From an uncultured Acidimicrobiales bacterium (GTDB lineage Bacteria > Actinomycetota > Acidimicrobiia > Acidimicrobiales > SZUA-35): a DNA stretch of 18,217 bases. The stretch's first letter is position 1, and each line of letters begins with the position of its first letter. Under the pieces are notes generated by a model that worked only from the letters and a program-made list of their open reading frames with translations, did not search any database and was not told the origin of the DNA. Location of the stretch: assembly GCA_938008925.1 (NCBI GenBank), contig CALLIQ010000591.1, forward strand, positions 1 to 18,217. The letters run 5' to 3'. Both the position numbers and the translations under genes were made by a program. Below, piece after piece: positions 6,608-13,633 of the stretch.

Positions 6608-7810
6608 TCAGATGATGGCGGTCTCGATGAAGGGTTCGCCGGCGACGATGCGGTGATAGCCCAGCGGAGTGAGGTCGAGCGAGCGGTAGGAGCCGTGGGC
6701 GATCAACTCGCTCACTCCCCTGCCGATCGCCGGCGACTGCTGGAGCCCGTGACCGGAGAACCCGCAGGCGAACACGAAATTCTCGACCTCGTGATGCGGC
6801 CCGACGATCACGTTGTGGTCGACGGTGTTGTGGGCGTAGTGACCGGCCCAGCGGGTCGACACCTTGATCCGTTCGAACGCCGGGACCCGATGGGCGAGCA
6901 CCGGCCACACCTTGTCCTCCCAGATGTTCGGGTCCATAGCGAAGTCGTCGTAGGCGACCGCTGGATCATCGTCCGGGGTACACCCGGCCATGAAGGCCGT
7001 TCCCTCGGAGCGGACGTGGACGCCGGTCGGGTCGATCGTGAGCGGAAGCTGCATGCCGAGGCTCTCGGCACAGTCGAACATGAACGTGTAGCGCTTGCGC
7101 GGCTCGACCGGTAGCTCGAGCCCCGCCATCTTGGCCGTCTCGACCGCCCTCGGCCCCGATGCGTTCACGACGGTGCCGCAGGAGACGACCTCGCCGGACG
7201 CCAGCGTCACGCTGGTGACGGTGTCGTCGGTTCGATTGATCGCAACCACCTCGTTCTCGAGGTAGTCGACGCCGTTGCGCCGCGCCATCTTCCGCCACCA
7301 GTCGAACATCGTGCCGGAGTCGAAATAGCCCTCATCGACGAGGTTGTGGCTTCCGCAGACGATGTCGTCGACGTTGTAGAACGGATAGGCCTGAGCGATC
7401 TCCTCGGGGGCCATGATGACCGTCCCGGCACCGTGTGAGGCCTGCACGGCCTGGTTGGCGCGAAGCGTCGCAGCGAACTCGTCGTCGCCGGCCAGGTACA
7501 TGTAGCCGTAGTGATCCACGGCGAGCTCCGGCACCTCAGGGTCGCCGAGGTACGTCGGGAAGTCCCGCACGAAATCGGCGGCGAACTGGCTGATCGCGAT
7601 GTTGAGCGGGTTGGAGAACTGCTGACGCATACACGAGTTCGTGGCGGCGGTCGAGGTGCTTTCGTAGGACAGGTCCCGATCGACGACGAGAATCGAGCCG
7701 TCGAAGCCCGCCTGGGCCGACAAGAACCAGGCGGCCGACGACCCCATGATGGCGCCGCCGACGATCACGACGTCGTAGCCCGTCTGCGCGGGCGGATTCT
7801 GCTTCGTCAT
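6608..7810 (-). CDS. DAO-family FAD-dependent oxidoreductase (sarcosine/amine oxidase-like)
   Basis: The 400-residue protein starts with an FAD-binding Rossmann unit (YDVVIVGGAIMGSSAAWFL, residues 12-30, and Asp44 at the end of strand 2). It then has the MRQQFSNPLNIAISQF segment typical of DAO-type oxidoreductases, and ends with FACGFSGHGLQQSPAIGRGVSELI, the C-terminal FAD-contact region. Members oxidise secondary amines, N-methyl amino acids or D-amino acids, passing electrons to oxygen or a carrier; the substrate here is unknown. The length (about 400) fits a single-subunit enzyme. It is the last gene of the operon and its ATG overlaps the hyuB stop by 4 bases, with GGGGAAG just upstream. 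Next to HyuA/HyuB it could oxidise an amine freed by ring opening, by analogy with sarcosine from N-methylhydantoin. That link is inference. Confidence 0.87.
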   Translation of the reverse strand: MTKQNPPAQTGYDVVIVGGAIMGSSAAWFLSAQAGFDGSILVVDRDLSYESTSTAATNSCMRQQFSNPLNIAISQFAADFVRDFPTYLGDPEVPELAVDHYGYMYLAGDDEFAATLRANQAVQASHGAGTVIMAPEEIAQAYPFYNVDDIVCGSHNLVDEGYFDSGTMFDWWRKMARRNGVDYLENEVVAINRTDDTVTSVTLASGEVVSCGTVVNASGPRAVETAKMAGLELPVEPRKRYTFMFDCAESLGMQLPLTIDPTGVHVRSEGTAFMAGCTPDDDPAVAYDDFAMDPNIWEDKVWPVLAHRVPAFERIKVSTRWAGHYAHNTVDHNVIVGPHHEVENFVFACGFSGHGLQQSPAIGRGVSELIAHGSYRSLDLTPLGYHRIVAGEPFIETAII

Positions 7811-9456
7811 CGGTCTTCCCCTTCGCTGGTCACATAGCCCTGGAGGCGGTCGTTGGCGACCGCATCGGGGTCGCGCTCGGCGGGGTCGCCGAAGCCACCC
7901 CCACCTGGAAGCTCGAGCACGATCCTTCGCCCGGCTGGCACGGTTTCCTTGCCCTTGGTCGGGAACGGGGTGCCATCGTCGAGGTAGACGGCACCGGCTG
8001 CTCCGTCCTCGCCACCGGCACGACCGCGCGCTGGGTTGGCGACACGGTCGAACATCGCCGAGAACTCGAACTGGTATCCGTCGACCGGGCCGACCTCGAG
8101 AATCTGGCCGAGGCCGCCGCGCTGGCGACCAGCTCCACCGGAGTCAGGACGGATCTCCTTTCGCCACACGACGATCGGGCCGATCTGTTCGGTTGCTTCC
8201 GCGCTCATCGTCATCACACCGCTCGGGAACGCCGTCGCCGTGAGCCCGTCGAGTTCGGGACGGGCACCGCTCCCGCCCGAGTTGAACATGAGTAGCTCGA
8301 CCGGCGGTCGGGGGTCTGCCGCGTCGGCAGCTCGTGCGCTGGCCTGGAAGTTCCACAGCGCACCGGCACCCTCCGCCGGGATGCGTCCGGGCAGTGCCTT
8401 TGCGATGGCGCCGAGGCAGAGGTCGGTGACGAAGTGGCCGATCACGTGGCGGACCGAGACGGGATCGGGCTCGACGGCATTGAGAATCACGCCGGGCGGC
8501 GCGCTCACCGTGAACGGCAACAACGACGCGTAGTTGTTCGGGAGCTCCGGCGCGAGGGCGACGAGCATGCCGTAGGTGAAGTAGGCCTGGGCGTACACGA
8601 TCGGCACGTTGATGCCGAACGCGCTGACGGGCGATGTCCCGGTGAAGTCGGCGTGCATCCCTTCGTCGGTGATGGTGAGCTCGACGACGAGATCGAGCTC
8701 GACGTCGTAGCCGTCGACCCGCATCTCGTTGCGATAGACACCCTTCGGGACGTTCTCGAGCGCTGCGAGCGTCGCCGTGCGGGTGCGGTCGAAGATGAAC
8801 GCGGCGAGGTCGTCGAGCCCATCCATGTCGAACTCGCTCAACATCGCCAACAGGCGGCGTCGACCGGTCTCGTTCGAGGCCGCCAGCCCATGAATGTCGC
8901 CGACCACCTGGTCGGCTTCCCGGACGTTGTTGCGAAGAATGCTGACGAGGTCGTCGTTGAGGCGTCCCCGCTCCGCCCACTTCATGATCGGAATGCGGAT
9001 GCCCTCCTCGTAGATCTCTGACGCGTCCGGGCCATAACCTCGGCCGCCGACGTCGACGACGTGCGCGGTCGACGCAAAGAACCCGACGAGCGTCGGCTGG
9101 TCGGTGTCGGTCCCGAGGAACACCGGCGTAGTGACCGTGATGTCGTGGAGATGGCCGGTGCCCTTCCACGGATCGTTGGTCAGATACACGTCGCCCGGGT
9201 AGATGCGTTCCGGGCCGATGTCGTCGATGAAATGGCCGACAGCCGCCGCCATCGTGTTGACGTGACCCGGCGTGCCAGTGACCGCCTGGGCCACGAGCCG
9301 ACCGCTTCGGTCGAACACGCCGGCGGAGAGGTCGCCCGCCTCGCGCACCGAGGTGGAGAACGCCGTTCGAACGAGCGTGAGCGCCTGTTCCTCGACGATG
9401 GAGATCAGGCGATTCCACATGATCTGCTGGCCGACTTCGTTCGATCGATCGATCAT
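7807..9456 (-). CDS. hyuB: Hydantoinase B / oxoprolinase-family subunit
   Basis: The 549-residue product has the HyuB signatures from end to end: LISIVEEQALTLVRTAFS and REAGDLSAGVFD near the start, GTPGHVNTM, PGDVYLTNDPWKGTGHLHDITV, and the C-terminal PGGGGFGDP. HyuB pairs with HyuA in ATP-dependent enzymes that open cyclic amides or imides (hydantoins, 5-oxoproline); related pairs act as acetone or acetophenone carboxylases. A good GGAGG lies 6 bases before the ATG, and the start overlaps the hyuA stop (ATGA). Its stop in turn overlaps the flavin oxidoreductase start. Such tight coupling supports fixed-ratio production of the two subunits. The substrate cannot be deduced from sequence alone. 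Confidence 0.93.
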   Translation of the reverse strand: MIDRSNEVGQQIMWNRLISIVEEQALTLVRTAFSTSVREAGDLSAGVFDRSGRLVAQAVTGTPGHVNTMAAAVGHFIDDIGPERIYPGDVYLTNDPWKGTGHLHDITVTTPVFLGTDTDQPTLVGFFASTAHVVDVGGRGYGPDASEIYEEGIRIPIMKWAERGRLNDDLVSILRNNVREADQVVGDIHGLAASNETGRRRLLAMLSEFDMDGLDDLAAFIFDRTRTATLAALENVPKGVYRNEMRVDGYDVELDLVVELTITDEGMHADFTGTSPVSAFGINVPIVYAQAYFTYGMLVALAPELPNNYASLLPFTVSAPPGVILNAVEPDPVSVRHVIGHFVTDLCLGAIAKALPGRIPAEGAGALWNFQASARAADAADPRPPVELLMFNSGGSGARPELDGLTATAFPSGVMTMSAEATEQIGPIVVWRKEIRPDSGGAGRQRGGLGQILEVGPVDGYQFEFSAMFDRVANPARGRAGGEDGAAGAVYLDDGTPFPTKGKETVPAGRRIVLELPGGGGFGDPAERDPDAVANDRLQGYVTSEGEDR

Positions 9457-11561
9457 GACTCGCCTCCGCTTTGCTCGGGTGTCTGCTCACGGGTGACCCG
9501 CAGCGACCGGTCTTCCTGGACGACGGCGCAATGGTGTGAGCCGAGGATCGTGGTGGTCTGCGACTCGACGATCACCGCCGGGCCGTTCACGGTGTCGCCG
9601 ACGCCGAGCTGGCCCCGATGAACGAGCGATGCCTCGGTCGTAGCCTGAACGGCCGGGTCGTACATCGGTCGTTGGTCTGCAGCTGTCGTCGCCTCACCGA
9701 CATCGATCACCGTCAAGGCAGGGGGTCGCTCACGGACCGACGCGACCCGCACCGACCAACTCACGGCCTCGATCGCCAGGTCTGCGATGGCTCGACCGAA
9801 GAACGTCTCGTACGCCTTCACGAACGCGGTCGTGAGCGATTCGGCGGCGTGGTCGTCGAAGGGTCCGGAAGGCAGCGAGACCGGGATTTCCCAACCCTGA
9901 CCCCGGTAGCGCATCGAGACCTGGCGCTCGACCGTCAACGGCGCATCGGTACCGGCTCGCACGAAGCCCTCCGCTTCGGCCGTGAGCGAATCCAGCGTCG
10001 CCGCCGCACCAGCGACGTCGAAGTCCTCGCTCGTGGTGAAGAAGCTGCGCACCGCTTCGTAGGCGAACGGCGCCATGAGGAAGCCGATCGCCGAGCCGAC
10101 ACCGGCCCCCGTCGGCACGAACAGCTCACGCAGCCCGAGCTTGTCCATCAGCCTGGTGGCGTGGAGGGGCGCTCCCCCGCCGAATGCGATCATCGAGAAG
10201 TCGGCGAGGTCCTTGCCATTCTCGACCGCATGGACACGTGCTGCGTTCGCCATGTTCTCATCGACGACCTCCGCGATGCCGATGGCCGCGGTCTCACGAT
10301 CGAGCTCGAGTGCGTCGCCGATCGACGACATCACCGCATCGCCCGCCCGTTCGGGCGACAACACGATGTCGGTCGCGCCAAAGGTGTCGGCGTGGAGTCG
10401 CCCGAGAAGGACGTTTGCGTCGGTGACCGTCGGCTCAACGCCGCCGAGGTCGTAGGCGGCCGGGCCCGGTTCGGACCCGGCACTGTGGGGTCCGATGCGG
10501 ATCTGGCCGAGCGCATCGACGCTGGCGATCGATCCGCCGCCAGCCCCGATCTCGATCATCTCGATGACCGGGATCGAGATCGGCATGCCGCTCCCCTTCT
10601 TGAACCGCGTGGTGCGGGCGACCTCGAAGGTGCGGGCCGTCCGCGGGTTGTAGTCCTCGATGAGGGCGATCTTCGCGGTCGTCCCGCCCATGTCATAGGA
10701 GACGATCCGATCTCGCCCGTACCGAGCGGCCAGCTCGGCGGCGAAGATGGCGCCGCCCGCCGGCCCGGATTCGACCAAGCGAACCGGGAAGGCCGCAGCG
10801 GTGTCGACGTCGATGAGGCCGCCACCCGAATGGATGAGAAGCAGCGGACAGGTGGCCCCGAGGCGGTGGAGTTCGGCCTCGAGCCGCCGCAGGTAGCTGG
10901 CCATGAGCGGCTGCACGTAGGCGTTTGCGGCCACCGTGTTGAAGCGCTCGAACTCGCGCATCTGTGGCGAGACCTCGGCGCTGATCGAGACGGCGACCTC
11001 GGGCGCTGCGGCGTGGAGCATGTCCCGGAACCGTCGCTCGTGATCGTCGTTTCGGTAGCTGTGGAGGAACCCGACGCCGACCGCCTCGTAGCCGCCGTCG
11101 ATGATGCGCTCGATGACCGACGCTGCCTGATCGTCGTCGAACGGGATGAGCACCTCGCCGCGGGCGTTGTGCCGCTCGGTGACCGTGAAGCGGTCCTTGC
11201 GCTCGATCAGCGGTGTCGGCAGAACGATGTTGAGGTCGTACTGCTCGAATCGCCCCTCGGTGCGAGTCTCGATGACGTCGCGAAAGCCCTCGGTCGACAC
11301 CAGTGCCGTCTTGGCCCCTCGGCGCTCGATCAAGGCGTTCGTGGCGAGCGTCGTGCCGTGGATGATCTGGGTCACGTCGGCCATGTCGACGTCGTTCTCG
11401 TCGACGAGCGCGGCGATCCCGGCGAGGATCCCTTCCTCGGGCGCACCGTGGGTCGTGAGAACCTTGGTCGAGACGTACGTGCCATCGGCCCGTTCGAGAA
11501 CGACGTCGGTGAAGGTGCCGCCGACGTCGGCGCCGATCCGCAAACCGGATGTGGTGCTCAT
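9453..11561 (-). CDS. hyuA: Hydantoinase A / oxoprolinase-family ATP-binding subunit
   Basis: The 702-residue product begins with the hydantoinase/oxoprolinase N-terminal region (GADVGGTFTDVVLE, residues 10-23; IIHGTTLATNALIERRGAKT at 67-84). It continues with the Hydantoinase_A domain (VSYDMGGTTAKIALI near 287-301; EIGAGGGSIASVD near 337-349; AGSEPGPAAYDLGG near 361-374). The DVGGTFTD and DMGGTTAK segments are the actin-like ATP-phosphate loops of this family. The enzyme would couple ATP hydrolysis to ring opening with HyuB. Length matches HyuA-type proteins (about 690-720). Its start is reached by a TGATG one-base overlap with the dehydrogenase stop, and GGAGG stands 7 bases upstream. Acetophenone/acetone carboxylase-like activity is an alternative, but the extra subunits of those enzymes are not seen nearby. 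Confidence 0.93.
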   Translation of the reverse strand: MSTTSGLRIGADVGGTFTDVVLERADGTYVSTKVLTTHGAPEEGILAGIAALVDENDVDMADVTQIIHGTTLATNALIERRGAKTALVSTEGFRDVIETRTEGRFEQYDLNIVLPTPLIERKDRFTVTERHNARGEVLIPFDDDQAASVIERIIDGGYEAVGVGFLHSYRNDDHERRFRDMLHAAAPEVAVSISAEVSPQMREFERFNTVAANAYVQPLMASYLRRLEAELHRLGATCPLLLIHSGGGLIDVDTAAAFPVRLVESGPAGGAIFAAELAARYGRDRIVSYDMGGTTAKIALIEDYNPRTARTFEVARTTRFKKGSGMPISIPVIEMIEIGAGGGSIASVDALGQIRIGPHSAGSEPGPAAYDLGGVEPTVTDANVLLGRLHADTFGATDIVLSPERAGDAVMSSIGDALELDRETAAIGIAEVVDENMANAARVHAVENGKDLADFSMIAFGGGAPLHATRLMDKLGLRELFVPTGAGVGSAIGFLMAPFAYEAVRSFFTTSEDFDVAGAAATLDSLTAEAEGFVRAGTDAPLTVERQVSMRYRGQGWEIPVSLPSGPFDDHAAESLTTAFVKAYETFFGRAIADLAIEAVSWSVRVASVRERPPALTVIDVGEATTAADQRPMYDPAVQATTEASLVHRGQLGVGDTVNGPAVIVESQTTTILGSHHCAVVQEDRSLRVTREQTPEQSGGES

Positions 11562-12418
11562 CAGAGGTCCTCCACGGAGGGGAAGTCGGAAGGCGGCTTG
11601 ATGTCGACCGTGGCCGAGCGCTGTTGGGCGAGCATGCCGCCGTCGATTCGTATCACGTCGCCGGTGATGTAGCTGGCGTCGTCGGAAGCGAGGAACAACG
11701 CGGCGCCCGTCATGTCGATCGGTTCGCCGATACGCCCGAGCGGGACGTTCTCACCTCGGAGTTTGCGATCGTCGAGGCCGAGGCCGCTCGTGTCGATCGA
11801 GCCCGGCATCAAGGCGTTCACCCGAATGTTGTACGGACCGAGGTCGAGGGCCATCGCCCTCGTCAGCGCCTCGATGCCGCCCTTGGTGGCGTCGTAGGCG
11901 GTGAAGGCTCGGTGGGCCCTCGTGGCGCCACCGGAGCTCATGTTGATGATCACACCGCCGCCCTGCTTCGCCATGATGCGCGCCGCCGGGTGAGACACGA
12001 TGAAGTGACCGGTGAGGTTGACGTCGATGATGCGACGCCACCACGCCTCGTCGGCTTCGAAGAAGTGCAGCATCGGGCTGACGAGTCCTGCGTTGTTGAC
12101 CACGACGTCGATGCGGCCGTGTTCGGCCATGACCGCGTCGATCATGACCCCGACCGCTTCACTGGAGGAGACGTCAGCGACCGCGCCCATCGCCGTGCCG
12201 CCGGCGGCACCGATGGACTGGACGACGTCGTCGACCGAGTCGGCCGAGACGTCGTTGATCACGAGCTTCGCGCCGACCGAGGAGAAGCGCTCCGCGATGG
12301 AGCGACCGATTCCGCCACCGGCGCCGGTGACGAGCACGACCTTGCCGTCGAGCGACTCGTAGCCGCTCACCCCGGAGCCGTTCGTCGACGAGTTGTCGTT
12401 CGTGGAGTTGTTCATCAC
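11561..12418 (-). CDS. Short-chain dehydrogenase/reductase (SDR)
   Basis: The 285-residue protein has the classical SDR pattern: TGAGGGIG (31-38) for the nucleotide, Asp56 after strand 2 (suggesting NAD(H) rather than NADP(H)), NNAG (108-111), Asn134, Ser161/162 in INMSSGG, and the YxxxK pair Tyr175/Lys179. It ends with the usual ITGDVIRIDGGM followed by an extra tail of about 24 residues. The first 20 residues are Asn/Ser/Thr-rich. GAGGA, part of the arsR stop region, lies a few bases before two consecutive ATGs (12418 and 12415). As second gene of the operon it probably oxidises an alcohol or reduces a carbonyl in the same catabolic route. The substrate is unknown. Confidence 0.92.
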   Translation of the reverse strand: MMNNSTNDNSSTNGSGVSGYESLDGKVVLVTGAGGGIGRSIAERFSSVGAKLVINDVSADSVDDVVQSIGAAGGTAMGAVADVSSSEAVGVMIDAVMAEHGRIDVVVNNAGLVSPMLHFFEADEAWWRRIIDVNLTGHFIVSHPAARIMAKQGGGVIINMSSGGATRAHRAFTAYDATKGGIEALTRAMALDLGPYNIRVNALMPGSIDTSGLGLDDRKLRGENVPLGRIGEPIDMTGAALFLASDDASYITGDVIRIDGGMLAQQRSATVDIKPPSDFPSVEDL

Positions 12419-12423
12419 AGTCC

Positions 12424-12780
12424 TCAGATCGTTTCGATGCGGCGGGCAATGGCGGCGAGCGCCGTTTCGTTTCGTCGGTAGTAGACCCAGCCCTTCCGGC
12501 GGGTTGCGATCACGATGCCCGCGTCGACCAAGACCTTCATGTGTCGAGACACCGCGGGTTGGCTGACCCCCAACTTGTCGCCGATGAACAGGTTGCAGGC
12601 GCCGTGTTCGATCGGATCGCCGTGCTCCTGGGGCGGGAAGTTGGCCGCGACATCCTTCAACCAGTCGAGGATCAGCAACCGACGCTCGCTGGCGAGCGCC
12701 TTGAGCGCCGACTCCAAGTCGGGCACCTGCAGATCGGGGGCTTCCGGGTCGAGGGGAACGTCGACAGTAGACATACCCAT
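12424..12780 (-). CDS. ArsR-family winged-helix transcription regulator
   Basis: The 118-residue protein has an ArsR-type winged helix: LASERRLLILDWL (helix 1), FIGDKLGVSQPAVSRHMKVL (recognition helix, 64-84) and the wing DAGIVIATRRKGWVYYRRN. The metal-site motif ELCVCDL of ArsR/SmtB sensors is replaced here by ACNLFIGDKLG with a single Cys, so an organic ligand or redox signal is more likely than a metal. It is the first gene of the operon, 5 bases before the dehydrogenase gene, and transcribed away from the crotonase gene. Two starts are possible, ATG at 12780 or 12774 (MSTVDVPLD). A palindrome directly upstream suggests that it represses its own operon. Confidence 0.9.
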   Translation of the reverse strand: MGMSTVDVPLDPEAPDLQVPDLESALKALASERRLLILDWLKDVAANFPPQEHGDPIEHGACNLFIGDKLGVSQPAVSRHMKVLVDAGIVIATRRKGWVYYRRNETALAAIARRIETI

Positions 12781-12796
12781 ATAACTAATCGGTTAT
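12781..12796. promoter_or_regulatory. Candidate ArsR operator palindrome
   Basis: ATAACTAATCGGTTAT is an imperfect dyad (arms ATAAC/GTTAT) immediately upstream of the regulator's first ATG. Length and AT-rich ends fit ArsR-family operators. It lies in an AT-rich island between divergent genes. A second dyad, TGCAGCATGCGGCA (12795-12808), touches it. Confidence 0.5.
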
Positions 12797-12839
12797 GCAG
12801 CATGCGGCAACCGCTGTGCGCTCATTTTCCGAACTGCAC

Positions 12840-12845
12840 TAGCGT
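12840..12845 (+). promoter_or_regulatory. Candidate leaderless promoter (-10) of the crotonase gene
   Basis: TAGCGT fits TANNNT and ends 8 bases before the GTG at 12854, with no Shine-Dalgarno in between. This is the same geometry as at the DUF1844 gene. No clear -35 is visible. Confidence 0.35.
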
Positions 12846-12853
12846 CCCGGCCC

Positions 12854-13618
12854 GTGACCGATCAGACAGAACCCACCGACCCCATCGTGATCGAACGCCG
12901 CTCGGACCGGGTCGTTCACGTGATCTTGAACCGGCCTCATCGGCGAAACGCCCTCACCGGCCCGCTCGCCACCGAGCTCGCGGACCGACTCGAGGAGCTC
13001 AACGCCGACGACGCCGTCACCGTGGTCGTGATCCGGGGCGCCGGCGATGCCTTCTGCTCTGGGCTCGATCTCAAGGCGTTCGGAGCCGATCCCCAGCCCG
13101 AGTGGGTTGCGAGCTTCGGCGCGGAGTGGCGTCGAGTGCACCGAGCCATCTTCGACTCACCCCACATCGTCGTCGGCGCTCTGCAGCGAGCCGCCGTCAA
13201 CGGCGGAGCGGCGCTCGCGCTGGCGTGCGACTTCCTCGTCGCTGGCGACGAGTCGTTCCTCCAGGTCGGCGAGATCCAACAGGGCATGGCAGCGCCGATG
13301 AACATGGCGTGGCTAAGACTCCGTCACTCCGAGGCGATCGCAGCCCGCGTCGCCCTGCTCGGCGATCGGCTCAACGGCCCGAGCCTGGTCGATCTCGGAC
13401 TCGCCCACGAGACGGTCCCAGACGGCGAGGTGTTGCACGCGGTTGATGCACTCGTGGAACGGCTGAGCGCGCACGAACCCGATGGCGTGTCGCGGATCAA
13501 GGTCTCGATGCGCAAGACCGGCCGCGCCGAGAGCGCGCAAGAGTGGTTCGATCAGGCGCTCGCCGCAGACCCGCTCGATGGGCGGCCGATGCGCCCCGTC
13601 GCCGCCACCGACAACTGA
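12854..13618 (+). CDS. Crotonase-family protein (enoyl-CoA hydratase/isomerase)
   Basis: The 254-residue protein has the crotonase fold signatures: VILNRPHRRNALTGPL, FCSGLDLKAFG (oxyanion-hole region, 67-77), AVNGGAALALACDFLVAG (114-131) and VGEIQQG. In enoyl-CoA hydratase two Glu residues (144 and 164 in the rat enzyme) act on water. Aligned by the conserved GG and D, the first becomes Ala120 here, while the second is kept as Glu140. Crotonases with only the second Glu include delta3-delta2-enoyl-CoA isomerases, so isomerase or another CoA-ester activity is more likely than hydratase. The start is a GTG with a leaderless-type -10. It diverges from the arsR-hyu operon and may share its control. 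Confidence 0.88.
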   Translation: MTDQTEPTDPIVIERRSDRVVHVILNRPHRRNALTGPLATELADRLEELNADDAVTVVVIRGAGDAFCSGLDLKAFGADPQPEWVASFGAEWRRVHRAIFDSPHIVVGALQRAAVNGGAALALACDFLVAGDESFLQVGEIQQGMAAPMNMAWLRLRHSEAIAARVALLGDRLNGPSLVDLGLAHETVPDGEVLHAVDALVERLSAHEPDGVSRIKVSMRKTGRAESAQEWFDQALAADPLDGRPMRPVAATDN

Positions 13619-13633
13619 CGTGCCGAGGCGGTG

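Noticed and set aside
8144..9490. A 448-codon minus-strand frame overlapping hyuB.
   Set aside because: It overlaps the real HyuB in another frame and is Arg/His-rich without domains; the HyuB frame has full family motifs.
9618..11672. A 684-codon open frame on the plus strand opposite hyuA.
   Set aside because: It is antisense to a well-supported HyuA, is Arg/Asp/Gly/His-rich as expected from high-GC codon shadows, and has no recognisable domain.
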